Origin: Mangrovimonas sp. ST2L15
Lineage (GTDB): Bacteria > Bacteroidota > Bacteroidia > Flavobacteriales > Flavobacteriaceae
DNA: 64,000 nucleotides
Direction: 5' to 3'
Assembly (NCBI RefSeq): GCF_001280515.1
Contig: NZ_LBIQ01000030.1
Location: forward strand, 1,382,501 to 1,446,500
A program made the translations under genes and the position numbers. The notes below the pieces were generated by a model. That model was not told the origin of the DNA, made no database searches, and saw nothing but the letters and a program-made list of their open reading frames with translations. Shown piece after piece: positions 34,080-42,413 of this stretch. Each line of letters begins with the position of its first letter. Positions within the stretch are counted from its first letter, which is position 1.

Positions 34080-35330
34080 TCATCTTTTAAATTTTAAGGA
34101 TATACCATAGGTTAATTTTCGCCATAACCATTCCATAGGACCATACTTGAAATAGGACAACCAAACCTTACTAAAAATCATTTGCAGGAAGAATATGGTA
34201 AAAGCAATAATCATAATCACCGTAAAGCCTAATTTCCCAGCCAAACCAAATCCTATTCCGTAAAAAATAATAATAGAAATGATAGTCTGCGATAAATAGT
34301 TGGTGAGGGCCATTTTACCCACTGGTTGGAACCACTTCAATACACCGGTACCTTTTTTTACCCAAAGCGCTATCCCCGCAGCATAGGCCATGGCTAACGG
34401 TACGGTCCCTAAAGCATAGTATAAAATCTTAAGAAATTCTTGTTCTTTGTTGCCATTACCATAAAATTCCAAATTGGCGCGAAGAAAGTTAAAGGGCAGT
34501 CCTATGATGAGTCCCCAAATGAGAACTTTTTTCAAAAATGATTTGTTATTGAGAAGGTCTTCGTTTAAAATTTTTCGTCCAGTCCAAAGCCCTATTAGGA
34601 ATACGCCAAATACTTTAAACTCCCTACCTTCATCTAGTATTCGACCAATGCGCACAAAGCCTTTACCGAGACTCATTTTGAAATGGTCGATTAAATTTGG
34701 GTTTTGTAAATATGCTGGGAAGTTGGTTACCTCTCTACCATTCCACTCCATAGTGGGCATTCCAAAATGGTGAAAAATCACCAAACTTTGATCGAAAGCA
34801 ATTCCTGGATAGTGGATACCTGTTTCTTCCATAAAGACCCAATTGACAATTGGGAAGAAAATAAGAAGGGCCGCTAAAGAGAGGAGTGTTCTATTTTCCA
34901 TTTTGATAAACCAAATTAGAATAAAACCTAACACGGCATAAAGGGTTAAAATGTCACCTGGCCAAAGCAAAAACAGATGAATGCATCCAATTGCCAATAA
35001 CCAAAACATACGTTTTCTGAAAAAAGGCGGAAAAGGTTTGTTGTGATATGTTAAATTTTGAAACTGAATCACGCATCCAATCCCAAACAATAGAGAAAAA
35101 ATGGAATAAAACTTTCCGTCAATTAGGGCATACATGATAAAATCAAGCGATTTATCAAATGCGAGATTGGCCCAACCAAATCGAAATTCTTCGGGAAAGA
35201 AGAAAATGCCAGAAAAGAAAGGGATGTTTGCAGTAAAAATGAATAATATGGCGATACCTCTTAAGATATCCAAATACACAATTCTGTCTTCCTTGGAAAT
35301 GGGTTTTACTATGTTATTTTCCTGATTCAT
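34080..35330 (-). CDS. DUF418 family membrane protein
   Basis: The protein is about 416 residues from the ATG at 35330 (426 from an earlier ATG at 35360, which would overlap the upstream gene by 47 bases). It has roughly eight to ten helices. IVYLDILRGIAILFIFTANIPFF at the N terminus matches DUF418/YeiB, a relative of the acyltransferase-3 and heparan N-acetyltransferase folds. The C-terminal DUF418 core has FQPVGKMALTNYLSQTIIS and KVWLSYFKYGPMEWLWRKLTYG, the family signature. The function is not proven; its place among acyltransferase genes supports a role in acetyl transfer. Confidence 0.85.
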   Translation of the reverse strand: MNQENNIVKPISKEDRIVYLDILRGIAILFIFTANIPFFSGIFFFPEEFRFGWANLAFDKSLDFIMYALIDGKFYSIFSLLFGIGCVIQFQNLTYHNKPFPPFFRKRMFWLLAIGCIHLFLLWPGDILTLYAVLGFILIWFIKMENRTLLSLAALLIFFPIVNWVFMEETGIHYPGIAFDQSLVIFHHFGMPTMEWNGREVTNFPAYLQNPNLIDHFKMSLGKGFVRIGRILDEGREFKVFGVFLIGLWTGRKILNEDLLNNKSFLKKVLIWGLIIGLPFNFLRANLEFYGNGNKEQEFLKILYYALGTVPLAMAYAAGIALWVKKGTGVLKWFQPVGKMALTNYLSQTIISIIIFYGIGFGLAGKLGFTVIMIIAFTIFFLQMIFSKVWLSYFKYGPMEWLWRKLTYGISLKFKR

Positions 35331-36675
35331 GTTTTTTTGAGGATTGATTGAAAAATTCAATTGTTTCTAAATGTTTCTTAATTTTTATAAATCGGAAAGT
35401 CAAGAGTCCGAAAACAATGAAGGCCAAAGTGAAGATGAAAATCAAAGGCCAAGAAAATTTTTCTTGAACCCAACCATATATAATAGCTCCGGCAGATATT
35501 CCTAAGTTATTCATCATCATGAATAGAGTGAATTGGGTGGCCGAGATTTTATTCCAGCTTAATTTCATAGATAAGGCAATGGCGGCAATATTATAAAGTG
35601 TTATAGATAAACTATACAGGATTACAAAACTGTAAATTATAAAGGTGCTGTTCCAATAGGAGGAAACCAAACTAAAGCTTAGAATAACGATGCTCATAAA
35701 GGTTAAGATGATGGCTATCATTTTTTTTGTTCCGAAGAGGTCAATGATTACACCGCCCACAAACATGCCTATGAACCCTGCCATAATGGTAGCTAGAGAA
35801 TAAACATTAGAAAATTCGGTATTTGTCCACCCTAAATTTTGAACGGTGAAAATAGGGAGCAAGGTTTCATATATTCCAGAAAATGTTCCTATAATGAACA
35901 TGCTTATCGCCAAAAGGAAGCTGGAGGGTAAAATAGTTACTTTGAAAAGGCTTTTAAGTAGATCCTTCCAATTTGTTGATTGTGCCTGAATTGCCGTTTC
36001 GTTGGGTTTTCCAGAAGTCCATGGAAACAACTTTTCTCCAGGACGCTCCCTAATGAATAAAGGCACCATAATCAACAAAATTATGATGAAGGACATGAAA
36101 GTGATAGCGTTGGAAAAGCCGATAGTATTTATGAGAGCGGTTCCCCCTAGTAAGGCTAAAGATTGCCCAATGACTCGAGATCCCCACATGACGCCATTGG
36201 CTCTGGCTTGTTGGTTTAAAGGAATAACATCAACGGCCATTCCATCTATACCAATGTCTTGCATAGCACCAAATAAAGACACAATGAAACCAAGGGTCAT
36301 GAGCAGCCCTAATTCATTTAAAGGGTCTTCCACCATTCCAAACGCCAGAAATCCAAGAAAGAGACACGCTTGACTAAAAATAATCCATGGCCGCTTCCTC
36401 CCCATGGGTAACCAAGTGTAGCGGTCCATCATAGGAGCCATAATTAGCTTAAAACTCCAAGGTAGCGTAACCATGGCAACATAACTGGCAATATCACTTG
36501 CGGGAATTCCATTCATGGCCAACCAAGCTGGTATGGCATAAAAAAGAACTCCTATTGGAATACCTTCACAAGCATACAGAGCGGAGAAAACTAAATATCT
36601 TAAAACAGCATTTTCGGTGAGAAACCCTCTTTTTTTTAGTTGGTTTATCTCAATTTGTGCATCATGAGATTTCAT
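35314..36675 (-). CDS. AmpG-like MFS permease
   Basis: This 453-residue protein has 12 predicted helices. YACEGIPIGVLFYAIPAWLAMNG near the start, the PWSFKLIMAPMMDRYTWLPMGRKRPWI segment with the AmpG/PAT-type Phe-Lys and Asp-Arg residues, and MQDIGIDGMAVDVI in helix 4 mark the AmpG/acetyl-CoA transporter (PAT) subgroup of MFS. AmpG imports muropeptides, whereas eukaryotic relatives move acetyl-CoA. It is the first gene of the acyltransferase operon, and its end overlaps the DUF418 gene. Either muropeptide or acyl-donor transport would fit the neighbours. Confidence 0.82.
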   Translation of the reverse strand: MKSHDAQIEINQLKKRGFLTENAVLRYLVFSALYACEGIPIGVLFYAIPAWLAMNGIPASDIASYVAMVTLPWSFKLIMAPMMDRYTWLPMGRKRPWIIFSQACLFLGFLAFGMVEDPLNELGLLMTLGFIVSLFGAMQDIGIDGMAVDVIPLNQQARANGVMWGSRVIGQSLALLGGTALINTIGFSNAITFMSFIIILLIMVPLFIRERPGEKLFPWTSGKPNETAIQAQSTNWKDLLKSLFKVTILPSSFLLAISMFIIGTFSGIYETLLPIFTVQNLGWTNTEFSNVYSLATIMAGFIGMFVGGVIIDLFGTKKMIAIILTFMSIVILSFSLVSSYWNSTFIIYSFVILYSLSITLYNIAAIALSMKLSWNKISATQFTLFMMMNNLGISAGAIIYGWVQEKFSWPLIFIFTLAFIVFGLLTFRFIKIKKHLETIEFFNQSSKKHESGK

Positions 36676-36762
36676 TTGGATTGTTGTTCAAGCTCAAAAC
36701 ACACCATTCAAATTTTGTGAGGTTTAATGGGCTTAATTTATAGTTTGTTAGTTTGGAAATGT

Positions 36763-36807
36763 CAAAATAAAAGATAGAATCCCACGAAAAGCCACCGGGG
36801 ATTCTAT
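36763..36807 (-). terminator. Terminator of the 36825-37550 gene
   Basis: Bases 36774-36783 pair with 36798-36807 (10 base pairs, 14-base loop); on the minus strand the stem is followed by CTTTTATTTTG. Confidence 0.65.
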
Positions 36808-36824
36808 ATGAAATTAAATTTGGG

Positions 36825-37550
36825 TTAATTTGATAAGTCGGCCATTCTTTTATATAAATAGGACCAGGCGTCTTCTAAGCAACCCCGAAATTTGTTCCTA
36901 GTTTCCATCATTTTTTTCTTTCCATGAGCCTTTTCGTAGACTTCCCAAACGCTGGCTTCATCCATATCTAGGTCTGAGAATTTTTCATAAGGGTTGCTGA
37001 TGAAATAATCGGCGTCATCTGGATCTCCACCAATGACTCCGTACCAATAAGCAGTTCTTTTTTCACCTTGGGATACCATGGCGGCCCCAACATCCTTTAC
37101 TACTTCAGCAAAGGTTGTTGAATTATTTACCTTAAAATTGGTAACCCAAACAAGGCCTGTATTTGCCAAAGCTTCAGAGCTTCCCCAGTCAGGGATACTT
37201 CGAGCTAAGGAAGATTTTATTTTTTCAACATGAGGCATAATTAAATTCATGACCACATGGTAACATTCTTTATTGGCGTCCTTTGGAGGTGCATCAAATT
37301 CGGCCCAATTGGCCATTCTCCCAGTAATGACATAAACAGAGCCTTCACCTTGAATTCTTCGCCACATATTCCATTTATCATCTCCGTTGTTTTCTAGATA
37401 ACATTCTTTCCAGGCTTTCACACCTTGAACAAAACTGGCATCCTGACCTAATTTGACTGTAATTTCAGTGACATCAAGGATAAAGCCTTTGTTTTCTTGC
37501 GCCAAAAATAACATTGGTACAAAAAACAATACATACATTAATTTTTTCAT
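36825..37550 (-). CDS. Secreted protein of unknown function
   Basis: From the preferred ATG at 37550 the product is 241 residues with a signal peptide (MKKLMYVLFFVPMLFLAQ). The frame is open to 37601, but the earlier part (MLCKYYIF) would put 17 residues before the signal. The mature chain contains two stretches that look like related alpha-beta halves (VKLGQDASFVQGVKAWKECY and WVTNFKVNNSTTFAEVVKDV), reminiscent of a dimeric ferredoxin-like/NIPSNAP fold. I cannot assign a family. It has its own terminator and is not linked to a pathway. Confidence 0.65.
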   Translation of the reverse strand: MKKLMYVLFFVPMLFLAQENKGFILDVTEITVKLGQDASFVQGVKAWKECYLENNGDDKWNMWRRIQGEGSVYVITGRMANWAEFDAPPKDANKECYHVVMNLIMPHVEKIKSSLARSIPDWGSSEALANTGLVWVTNFKVNNSTTFAEVVKDVGAAMVSQGEKRTAYWYGVIGGDPDDADYFISNPYEKFSDLDMDEASVWEVYEKAHGKKKMMETRNKFRGCLEDAWSYLYKRMADLSN

Positions 37551-37728
37551 TGGTTTTGGTTTTAAATTGATTAATAGAAATATATAGTACTTGCAGAGCA
37601 AGAATTTATTTGTCCTTAAATCAATTTAGGGCAACCAAATAACTAAAATAGTGAAGGGGCCATTCCGATAAAAATGGGGAATACTAGAAGTTTATTCTGT
37701 GGGAGAATACTTAAATGTACAAAAAAAT

Positions 37729-37766
37729 ATTTTAAAAAAATAAAGGCAGCTAAATTAGCTGCCTTT
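37729..37766 (-). terminator. lysA terminator
   Basis: Bases 37742-37753 pair with 37755-37766 in an almost perfect palindrome (realistically a 10-base-pair stem with a 5-base loop). On the minus strand it is followed by ATTTTTTT. Confidence 0.88.
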
Positions 37767-37771
37767 CCCTA

Positions 37772-38977
37772 TTAAAAATCTATTTCAATTTGATTTTTTA
37801 TTATATCATCAAAGGTTTCCCTTTTTCTTATCAATTTGGCCTCGTTGTTAATCCACAACACTTCAGCTGGACGGTATCTAGAGTTGTAGTTTGAAGCCAT
37901 GGAATAACAATAGGCACCAGCATTTTTAAATGCTAATATATCACCTTCTGTTATTTCATTGATTCGTCTGTTGTTGGCAAACGTATCTGTTTCGCATATA
38001 TATCCAACGACACTGTAGAACCGTTCACGCCCATTAGGATTGGAAATGTTTACGATTTCATGTTGCGAACCATAAAGCATGGGTCTTATAAGGTGATTAA
38101 ATCCTGAGTCTATTTGCGCAAAAACCGTTGAGGTAGTTTGCTTAACCACATTGACTTTGGTTAAGAAGTAGCCACATTCACTTACCAAGAACTTACCGGG
38201 CTCAAAAGCCAGGGTAAGGTCTTTTCCATACTCTTTACAGAACTCATTGAATCTTTTGGTCAATTTTTTTCCAAATTCCTCAATGTTGGTTTCAATATCG
38301 CCCTCTTTGTAAGGCACCTTGAAACCAGAACCAAAGTCCATAAATTCCAATTGTTTGAAGTGTTTTGCAGTTTCAAACAAAATTTCACTGGCATAAAGGA
38401 ATACATCAATATCCAAAATATCACTACCAGTGTGCATATGGATCCCATTAATTTTCATCTTGGTATTTTCAACAATTCTTAAGATGTGCGGAATTTGGTG
38501 AATAGAAATTCCAAATTTGCTATCAATATGTCCAACAGAAATATTGGTGTTACCGCCTGCCATGACATGTGGATTGATTCTAATGCAAACTGGTGTGTCT
38601 GGGAACTTGGTTCCGAATTGTTCCAAAATGGAAAGGTTGTCAATATTGATTTGAACACCCATACTCGCGGCTTGTTCTATTTCTTCCAAAGAAACCCCGT
38701 TAGGCGTATAGATGATTTCCTTAGGCTCAAATCCTGCTGCAAGTCCGAGTCTTACTTCCTGTATGGAAACGGTATCCAAACCAGAACCTAAACTTTTCAA
38801 TAATTTTAATACAGAAATATTTGAAAGCGCTTTACAAGCATAATTTACTCTTAAATGTTTGACCTTATTAAAAGCAGAGGTTAAGCGTTTGTACTGGGAA
38901 ATGATTTTTTCAGCATCATAAACATAAACGGGACTTCCAAAGTCTTTTGCAATTTGTAATAAGGTATTTGCTTTCAT
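37772..38977 (-). CDS. lysA: Diaminopimelate decarboxylase
   Basis: This 401-residue fold-type III PLP enzyme decarboxylates meso-diaminopimelate to lysine. VNYACKALSN has the PLP Lys at 49. It also has GSGLDTVSIQEVRLGLAAGF (the SxGE-like second block), HMHTGSDILD (the H-x-H-x-G-S substrate block), EPGKFLVSECG, and YICETDTFANNR, in which the Cys-Glu of the dimer-formed active site is kept. Standard enzymes are 400-420 residues. A TAGTTTTG -7 box lies at 39003-39010 on the minus strand. Confidence 0.94.
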   Translation of the reverse strand: MKANTLLQIAKDFGSPVYVYDAEKIISQYKRLTSAFNKVKHLRVNYACKALSNISVLKLLKSLGSGLDTVSIQEVRLGLAAGFEPKEIIYTPNGVSLEEIEQAASMGVQINIDNLSILEQFGTKFPDTPVCIRINPHVMAGGNTNISVGHIDSKFGISIHQIPHILRIVENTKMKINGIHMHTGSDILDIDVFLYASEILFETAKHFKQLEFMDFGSGFKVPYKEGDIETNIEEFGKKLTKRFNEFCKEYGKDLTLAFEPGKFLVSECGYFLTKVNVVKQTTSTVFAQIDSGFNHLIRPMLYGSQHEIVNISNPNGRERFYSVVGYICETDTFANNRRINEITEGDILAFKNAGAYCYSMASNYNSRYRPAEVLWINNEAKLIRKRETFDDIIKNQIEIDF

Positions 38978-39002
38978 ATTGAAATTAAAAATAAATAAAC
39001 TA

Positions 39003-39010
39003 CAAAACTA
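39003..39010 (-). promoter_or_regulatory. Bacteroidota -7 promoter box for lysA
   Basis: TAGTTTTG on the minus strand fits TANNTTTG, 26 bases before the lysA start. No -33 TTG at the expected distance. Confidence 0.4.
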
Positions 39011-39101
39011 CATAAGTAATCTGGATTCGCATAAATAAAATGTTAGGTATCTATAAATTATTGAATATATGTTATCACATTGATACAAACTTTAAAAATT
39101 A

Positions 39102-39132
39102 TTGGTAAAATGGCATAGGATACTTACTTTTG
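39102..39132 (+). promoter_or_regulatory. Bacteroidota promoter for sucC
   Basis: TTG at 39102-39104, a 20-base spacer, and TACTTTTG at 39125-39132. The start codon is 27 bases further on. Confidence 0.65.
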
Positions 39133-39158
39133 TTTGACTTTAAATTTGACAAAACAAG

Positions 39159-40349
39159 ATGAATTTACACGAATATCAAGGAAAAGAAATTTTAAGCAGT
39201 TTTGGTGTACGAGTTCAAAGAGGAATCGTTGCTCAAAATGCTCACGAAGCTGTAGCAGCAGCTAAGCAGTTAACTGAAGAAACAGGAACAGGTTGGCATG
39301 TTATTAAAGCTCAAATCCATGCTGGTGGTCGTGGTAAAGGTGGAGGTGTAAAATTGGCCAAAAACCTTAAAGAAGTTGAAGAATTGGCAGGTCAAATCAT
39401 CGGAATGAACTTGATTACACCACAAACTTCTGCAGAAGGTAAAAAAGTACATCAGGTTTTGGTTGCTGAGGATGTTTACTATCCTGGTGACAGTGAGCCA
39501 AATGAATTCTATATGTCAGTACTTTTAAATCGTGCGACAGGTAAGAATATGATTATGTATTCAACTGAAGGTGGTATGGATATTGAAACGGTTGCAGAAG
39601 AAACGCCTCATTTGATATTTACAGAAGAAATTGATCCTTCAGTAGGATTGTTACCATTCCAAGCAAGAAGAATTGCCTTCAACTTAGGACTTTCTGGAAA
39701 TGCTTTTAAAGAAATGACCAAGTTCGTTTCGGCGCTTTACACGGCTTACGTGAAATCAGATTCTTCTTTGTTTGAAATTAACCCAGTTTTAAAAACAAGT
39801 GATGATAAAATTTTAGCTGTTGATGCTAAAGTAACTATAGATGATAATGCGCTTTACAGACACAAGGATTATGTAAACCTTAGAGATTTACGTGAAGAGA
39901 ATCCTATTGAAGTAGAGGCTAAGGAAGTCGGATTAAATTATGTTGACTTAGACGGAAACGTTGGCTGTATGGTGAACGGAGCTGGTCTAGCAATGGCAAC
40001 CATGGACTTGATTAAGCAAGCTGGTGGAGAGCCTGCCAATTTCCTTGATGTTGGAGGAACAGCTGATGCTGCTAGAGTAGAGGCTGCTTTCAAAATTATT
40101 TTGAAAGATCCGAACGTGAAGGCTATTTTGATTAATATTTTTGGAGGTATTGTACGTTGTGACCGTGTGGCGCAAGGTGTTATAGATGCTTATAAAAATA
40201 TGGGAACTATCAATGTGCCAATTATTGTTCGTTTACAAGGTACCAATGCCGATGTTGCTAAAGAATTAATTGATAATTCAGGATTGGATGTGTTAAGTGC
40301 AACCCAATTCCAAGAAGCTGCGGATAAGGTTCAGGAAGTATTGGCTTAA
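39159..40349 (+). CDS. sucC: Succinate-CoA ligase (ADP-forming), beta subunit
   Basis: This 396-residue ATP-grasp subunit acts in the citric acid cycle, making ATP or GTP from succinyl-CoA. It opens MNLHEYQGKEILSSFGV. It also has the glycine-rich AQIHAGGRGKGGGVKLAK loop at about residues 51-68, FEINPV, and the C-terminal FLDVGGTAD and LINIFGGIVRCDRVA blocks that receive the phosphate. It is monocistronic here, ending at a strong terminator; the alpha subunit sucD is not adjacent. Confidence 0.96.
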   Translation: MNLHEYQGKEILSSFGVRVQRGIVAQNAHEAVAAAKQLTEETGTGWHVIKAQIHAGGRGKGGGVKLAKNLKEVEELAGQIIGMNLITPQTSAEGKKVHQVLVAEDVYYPGDSEPNEFYMSVLLNRATGKNMIMYSTEGGMDIETVAEETPHLIFTEEIDPSVGLLPFQARRIAFNLGLSGNAFKEMTKFVSALYTAYVKSDSSLFEINPVLKTSDDKILAVDAKVTIDDNALYRHKDYVNLRDLREENPIEVEAKEVGLNYVDLDGNVGCMVNGAGLAMATMDLIKQAGGEPANFLDVGGTADAARVEAAFKIILKDPNVKAILINIFGGIVRCDRVAQGVIDAYKNMGTINVPIIVRLQGTNADVAKELIDNSGLDVLSATQFQEAADKVQEVLA

Positions 40350-40372
40350 TGGTCAATAAAGGATATAGATTT

Positions 40373-40402
40373 AAAAGCTCCCACTTAGGGAGCTTTTTTT
40401 TA
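40373..40402 (+). terminator. sucC terminator
   Basis: Bases 40373-40382 pair with 40388-40397 (10 base pairs, ACTTA loop), followed by a run of T. Confidence 0.9.
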
Positions 40403-40460
40403 TTAGTACTTGACGCAACCTTTTGATGCTTCAAGCATCTAATTATTAAAGCTATTATCT

Positions 40461-41057
40461 ATGAAACCAACCTCCACAATTTTGATTTTAATAAGTATTA
40501 TTTTATTATCCTGTAATGATAATGATGACTGTTGTGTGACACCTCCAGATAACTTTGAAGGTAATAAATTGGCTTATCTCAAAGTGGATTATACAACCAA
40601 TCAATTTCAAGGAGGGATGGTTTTTTCCTTTGGAGATGATCAACCTGATGCCTTCACTATTTCTTCTGATTATCACGCACCTGGTGATTTTGGAAGTATT
40701 CAGTTGTATTATACACCATTGAACGAATTGATTTTTGATGGGACTATTATCTGGATGGGATTGGGAGAAATGCAATTTCCAGAAAGCTTGATGTCTGCAA
40801 ACTCATTTGAAACCATTTCCCAGCCGGTTTCCATTCCAGATGAAGCTTTGTTGGAACCTGTTATGTATGATGAATATGCCTATTATCCAGAAGAGATTGA
40901 CTATACTTCTATTTGGGAAAATATTGATAACCTAAATCTTGTTAAGAGTTTTAGGGACAGCAATCCAGAATCTTCAGTAAAATTCTTTCTTTATACCCCA
41001 AGTGTTGGGGTAGGTAACCCAGAAGATTGGTATTGGTTGGTACTTCTAAAAAATTAA
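40461..41057 (+). CDS. Lipoprotein of unknown function
   Basis: The 198-residue protein has a lipobox (LISIILLSC, Cys 18) followed by an acidic CNDNDDCC cluster. The mature part is rich in Tyr, Asp and Pro and looks beta-stranded (KLAYLKVDYTTNQFQGGMVF, KFFLYTPSVGVG). No family is recognised. The gene converges on the esterase-like gene with a 4-base tail overlap. Confidence 0.6.
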   Translation: MKPTSTILILISIILLSCNDNDDCCVTPPDNFEGNKLAYLKVDYTTNQFQGGMVFSFGDDQPDAFTISSDYHAPGDFGSIQLYYTPLNELIFDGTIIWMGLGEMQFPESLMSANSFETISQPVSIPDEALLEPVMYDEYAYYPEEIDYTSIWENIDNLNLVKSFRDSNPESSVKFFLYTPSVGVGNPEDWYWLVLLKN

Positions 41058-41869
41058 TCAAATTGAGAAGCCATGAGCCAAAGGTAGGCTTCCAAAAATT
41101 GATGGTTCCACATCGTCTTGTCATTTATGCCACCTTCAACAACCTTGTTGTGGATGTTATTTTTATGAACACCTTTTCTTTCTAGGAGGGAAACCATTCG
41201 TATTTGGTTTGCTATTAAATCCTCTTTGTTATTAGTTCCTGCTAGAAAATAGAATCTTGAGGTGTCTGGTATATCCATTTCTTGTACATATTCATAAATA
41301 GATTCACTAAACCAAAATGATGGTGAAAAAACACCTGCATTTCCAAAGGTTTCAGGATTTCTAATAACAGCATAGAAGGAAAACAAACCACCAACAGTTG
41401 ATCCCCAAATAGTCGTATGTTTTGCATTTGGTTTGGTTCTATAGGTTGCATCAATTTTTGGCTTCAGCGTGTTTTTTATAAAATCAATATAGGCATCACC
41501 ATTTCCGCCGCCATAAGAGTCATTTTTAAAAGGGGTTAATTCTGCTAGTCGCTTCTTTTTAGTATTTTCAATTCCTATTATTATACTTTGAGGATGATCA
41601 AGAGAGTCTAAAATTTTATCAATAGCCCATTCTTCCTTGTTGCCTTTTTTAGTGCTGAAAAGGTTTTGACCCTCTGGCATATAAATCACAGGGTATGCAT
41701 TTTTGGTGGATTGATAAGATTCTGGAATATAAACCCAAATTTTTTTAGAAACCTTGAGCTCTGGTGAGTAAATCTTTAATAAATCAATTTGTTGATTATC
41801 AGTATTTTGAGCATTGCCTAAAAAGCAAAAACTTAAAAATATAAAGTGGAGAAAAGAGTTGAATCTCAT
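41054..41869 (-). CDS. Esterase-D/Fes-like alpha/beta hydrolase, nucleophile position Thr
   Basis: This 271-residue protein has a signal peptide (MRFNSFLHFIFLSFCFLGNAQ). The body fits the putative-esterase (PF00756-type) fold: KKIWVYIPESYQSTKNAYPVIYMPEGQ, then IIIGIENTKKKR with the oxyanion-loop region, and IWGSTVGGLFSFYAV at the nucleophile elbow. Relatives read G-S-S-x-G-G. Here the nucleophile position (residue 158) is Thr, codon ACT, read directly from the sequence. The distal His is kept in MWNHQFLEAYLW. It may be a non-catalytic binding protein or a threonine hydrolase. Confidence 0.8.
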   Translation of the reverse strand: MRFNSFLHFIFLSFCFLGNAQNTDNQQIDLLKIYSPELKVSKKIWVYIPESYQSTKNAYPVIYMPEGQNLFSTKKGNKEEWAIDKILDSLDHPQSIIIGIENTKKKRLAELTPFKNDSYGGGNGDAYIDFIKNTLKPKIDATYRTKPNAKHTTIWGSTVGGLFSFYAVIRNPETFGNAGVFSPSFWFSESIYEYVQEMDIPDTSRFYFLAGTNNKEDLIANQIRMVSLLERKGVHKNNIHNKVVEGGINDKTMWNHQFLEAYLWLMASQFD

Positions 41870-42011
41870 GATTTTCAGAAGATTACGATTGACAAAAGTT
41901 CAAATTATTCGATAAAATGTCAATTATTTTTCGACAAGTTACAAATTCTTGCCGATTATAAAATGGGGCTTCTCCTTATCTTTACATAGTCTAATTAATC
42001 CAATTCCTCAC

Positions 42012-42413
42012 ATGATAAATCGGGTAGAAAAACTAAGCCTCTTATCTGAAATGATTTCGTTTGCCAAAGGCGATCAGGAATTAAAACCTATTGAGTATAA
42101 TTTTTTGTTGTCTATTGCGAAGCAACTGGATATTTGCCGTGAGGATTTTGACTATCTAATAGAGAATCCTATTAATTATATCCATCTTAATTCGCATAGC
42201 GAACGTATTGTGCAATTTCATAGGTTGGTTTTATTGATGAATATTGACAATGAAAAGGACCCTAAGGAAATTTTACGATTGTACAATTATGGTTTGAGAA
42301 TGGGTTTAAGCCATGAAAGTATCTCTCGTGTTCTATATTTAATGGAGAGTTTCCCTAACAAAATTGTTCCGCCAGATGTTCTTATAGACATTTTCAAGGT
42401 ACAATACAATTAA
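42012..42413 (+). CDS. TerB-like helical protein next to uvrB
   Basis: The product is 133 residues from the ATG at 42012; the frame is open to 41949, but the added 21 residues (IIKWGFSLSLHS) cover the promoter region, where a TATCTTTA box lies near 41980. The chain is all-alpha: EKLSLLSEMISFAKGDQELKP with a Gly-Asp turn, IEYNFLLSIAKQLDI, then a long second half. It resembles the TerB-fold proteins commonly found beside uvrB in flavobacteria. The function is unknown. Its stop overlaps that of uvrB by 3 bases. Confidence 0.7.
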   Translation: MINRVEKLSLLSEMISFAKGDQELKPIEYNFLLSIAKQLDICREDFDYLIENPINYIHLNSHSERIVQFHRLVLLMNIDNEKDPKEILRLYNYGLRMGLSHESISRVLYLMESFPNKIVPPDVLIDIFKVQYN

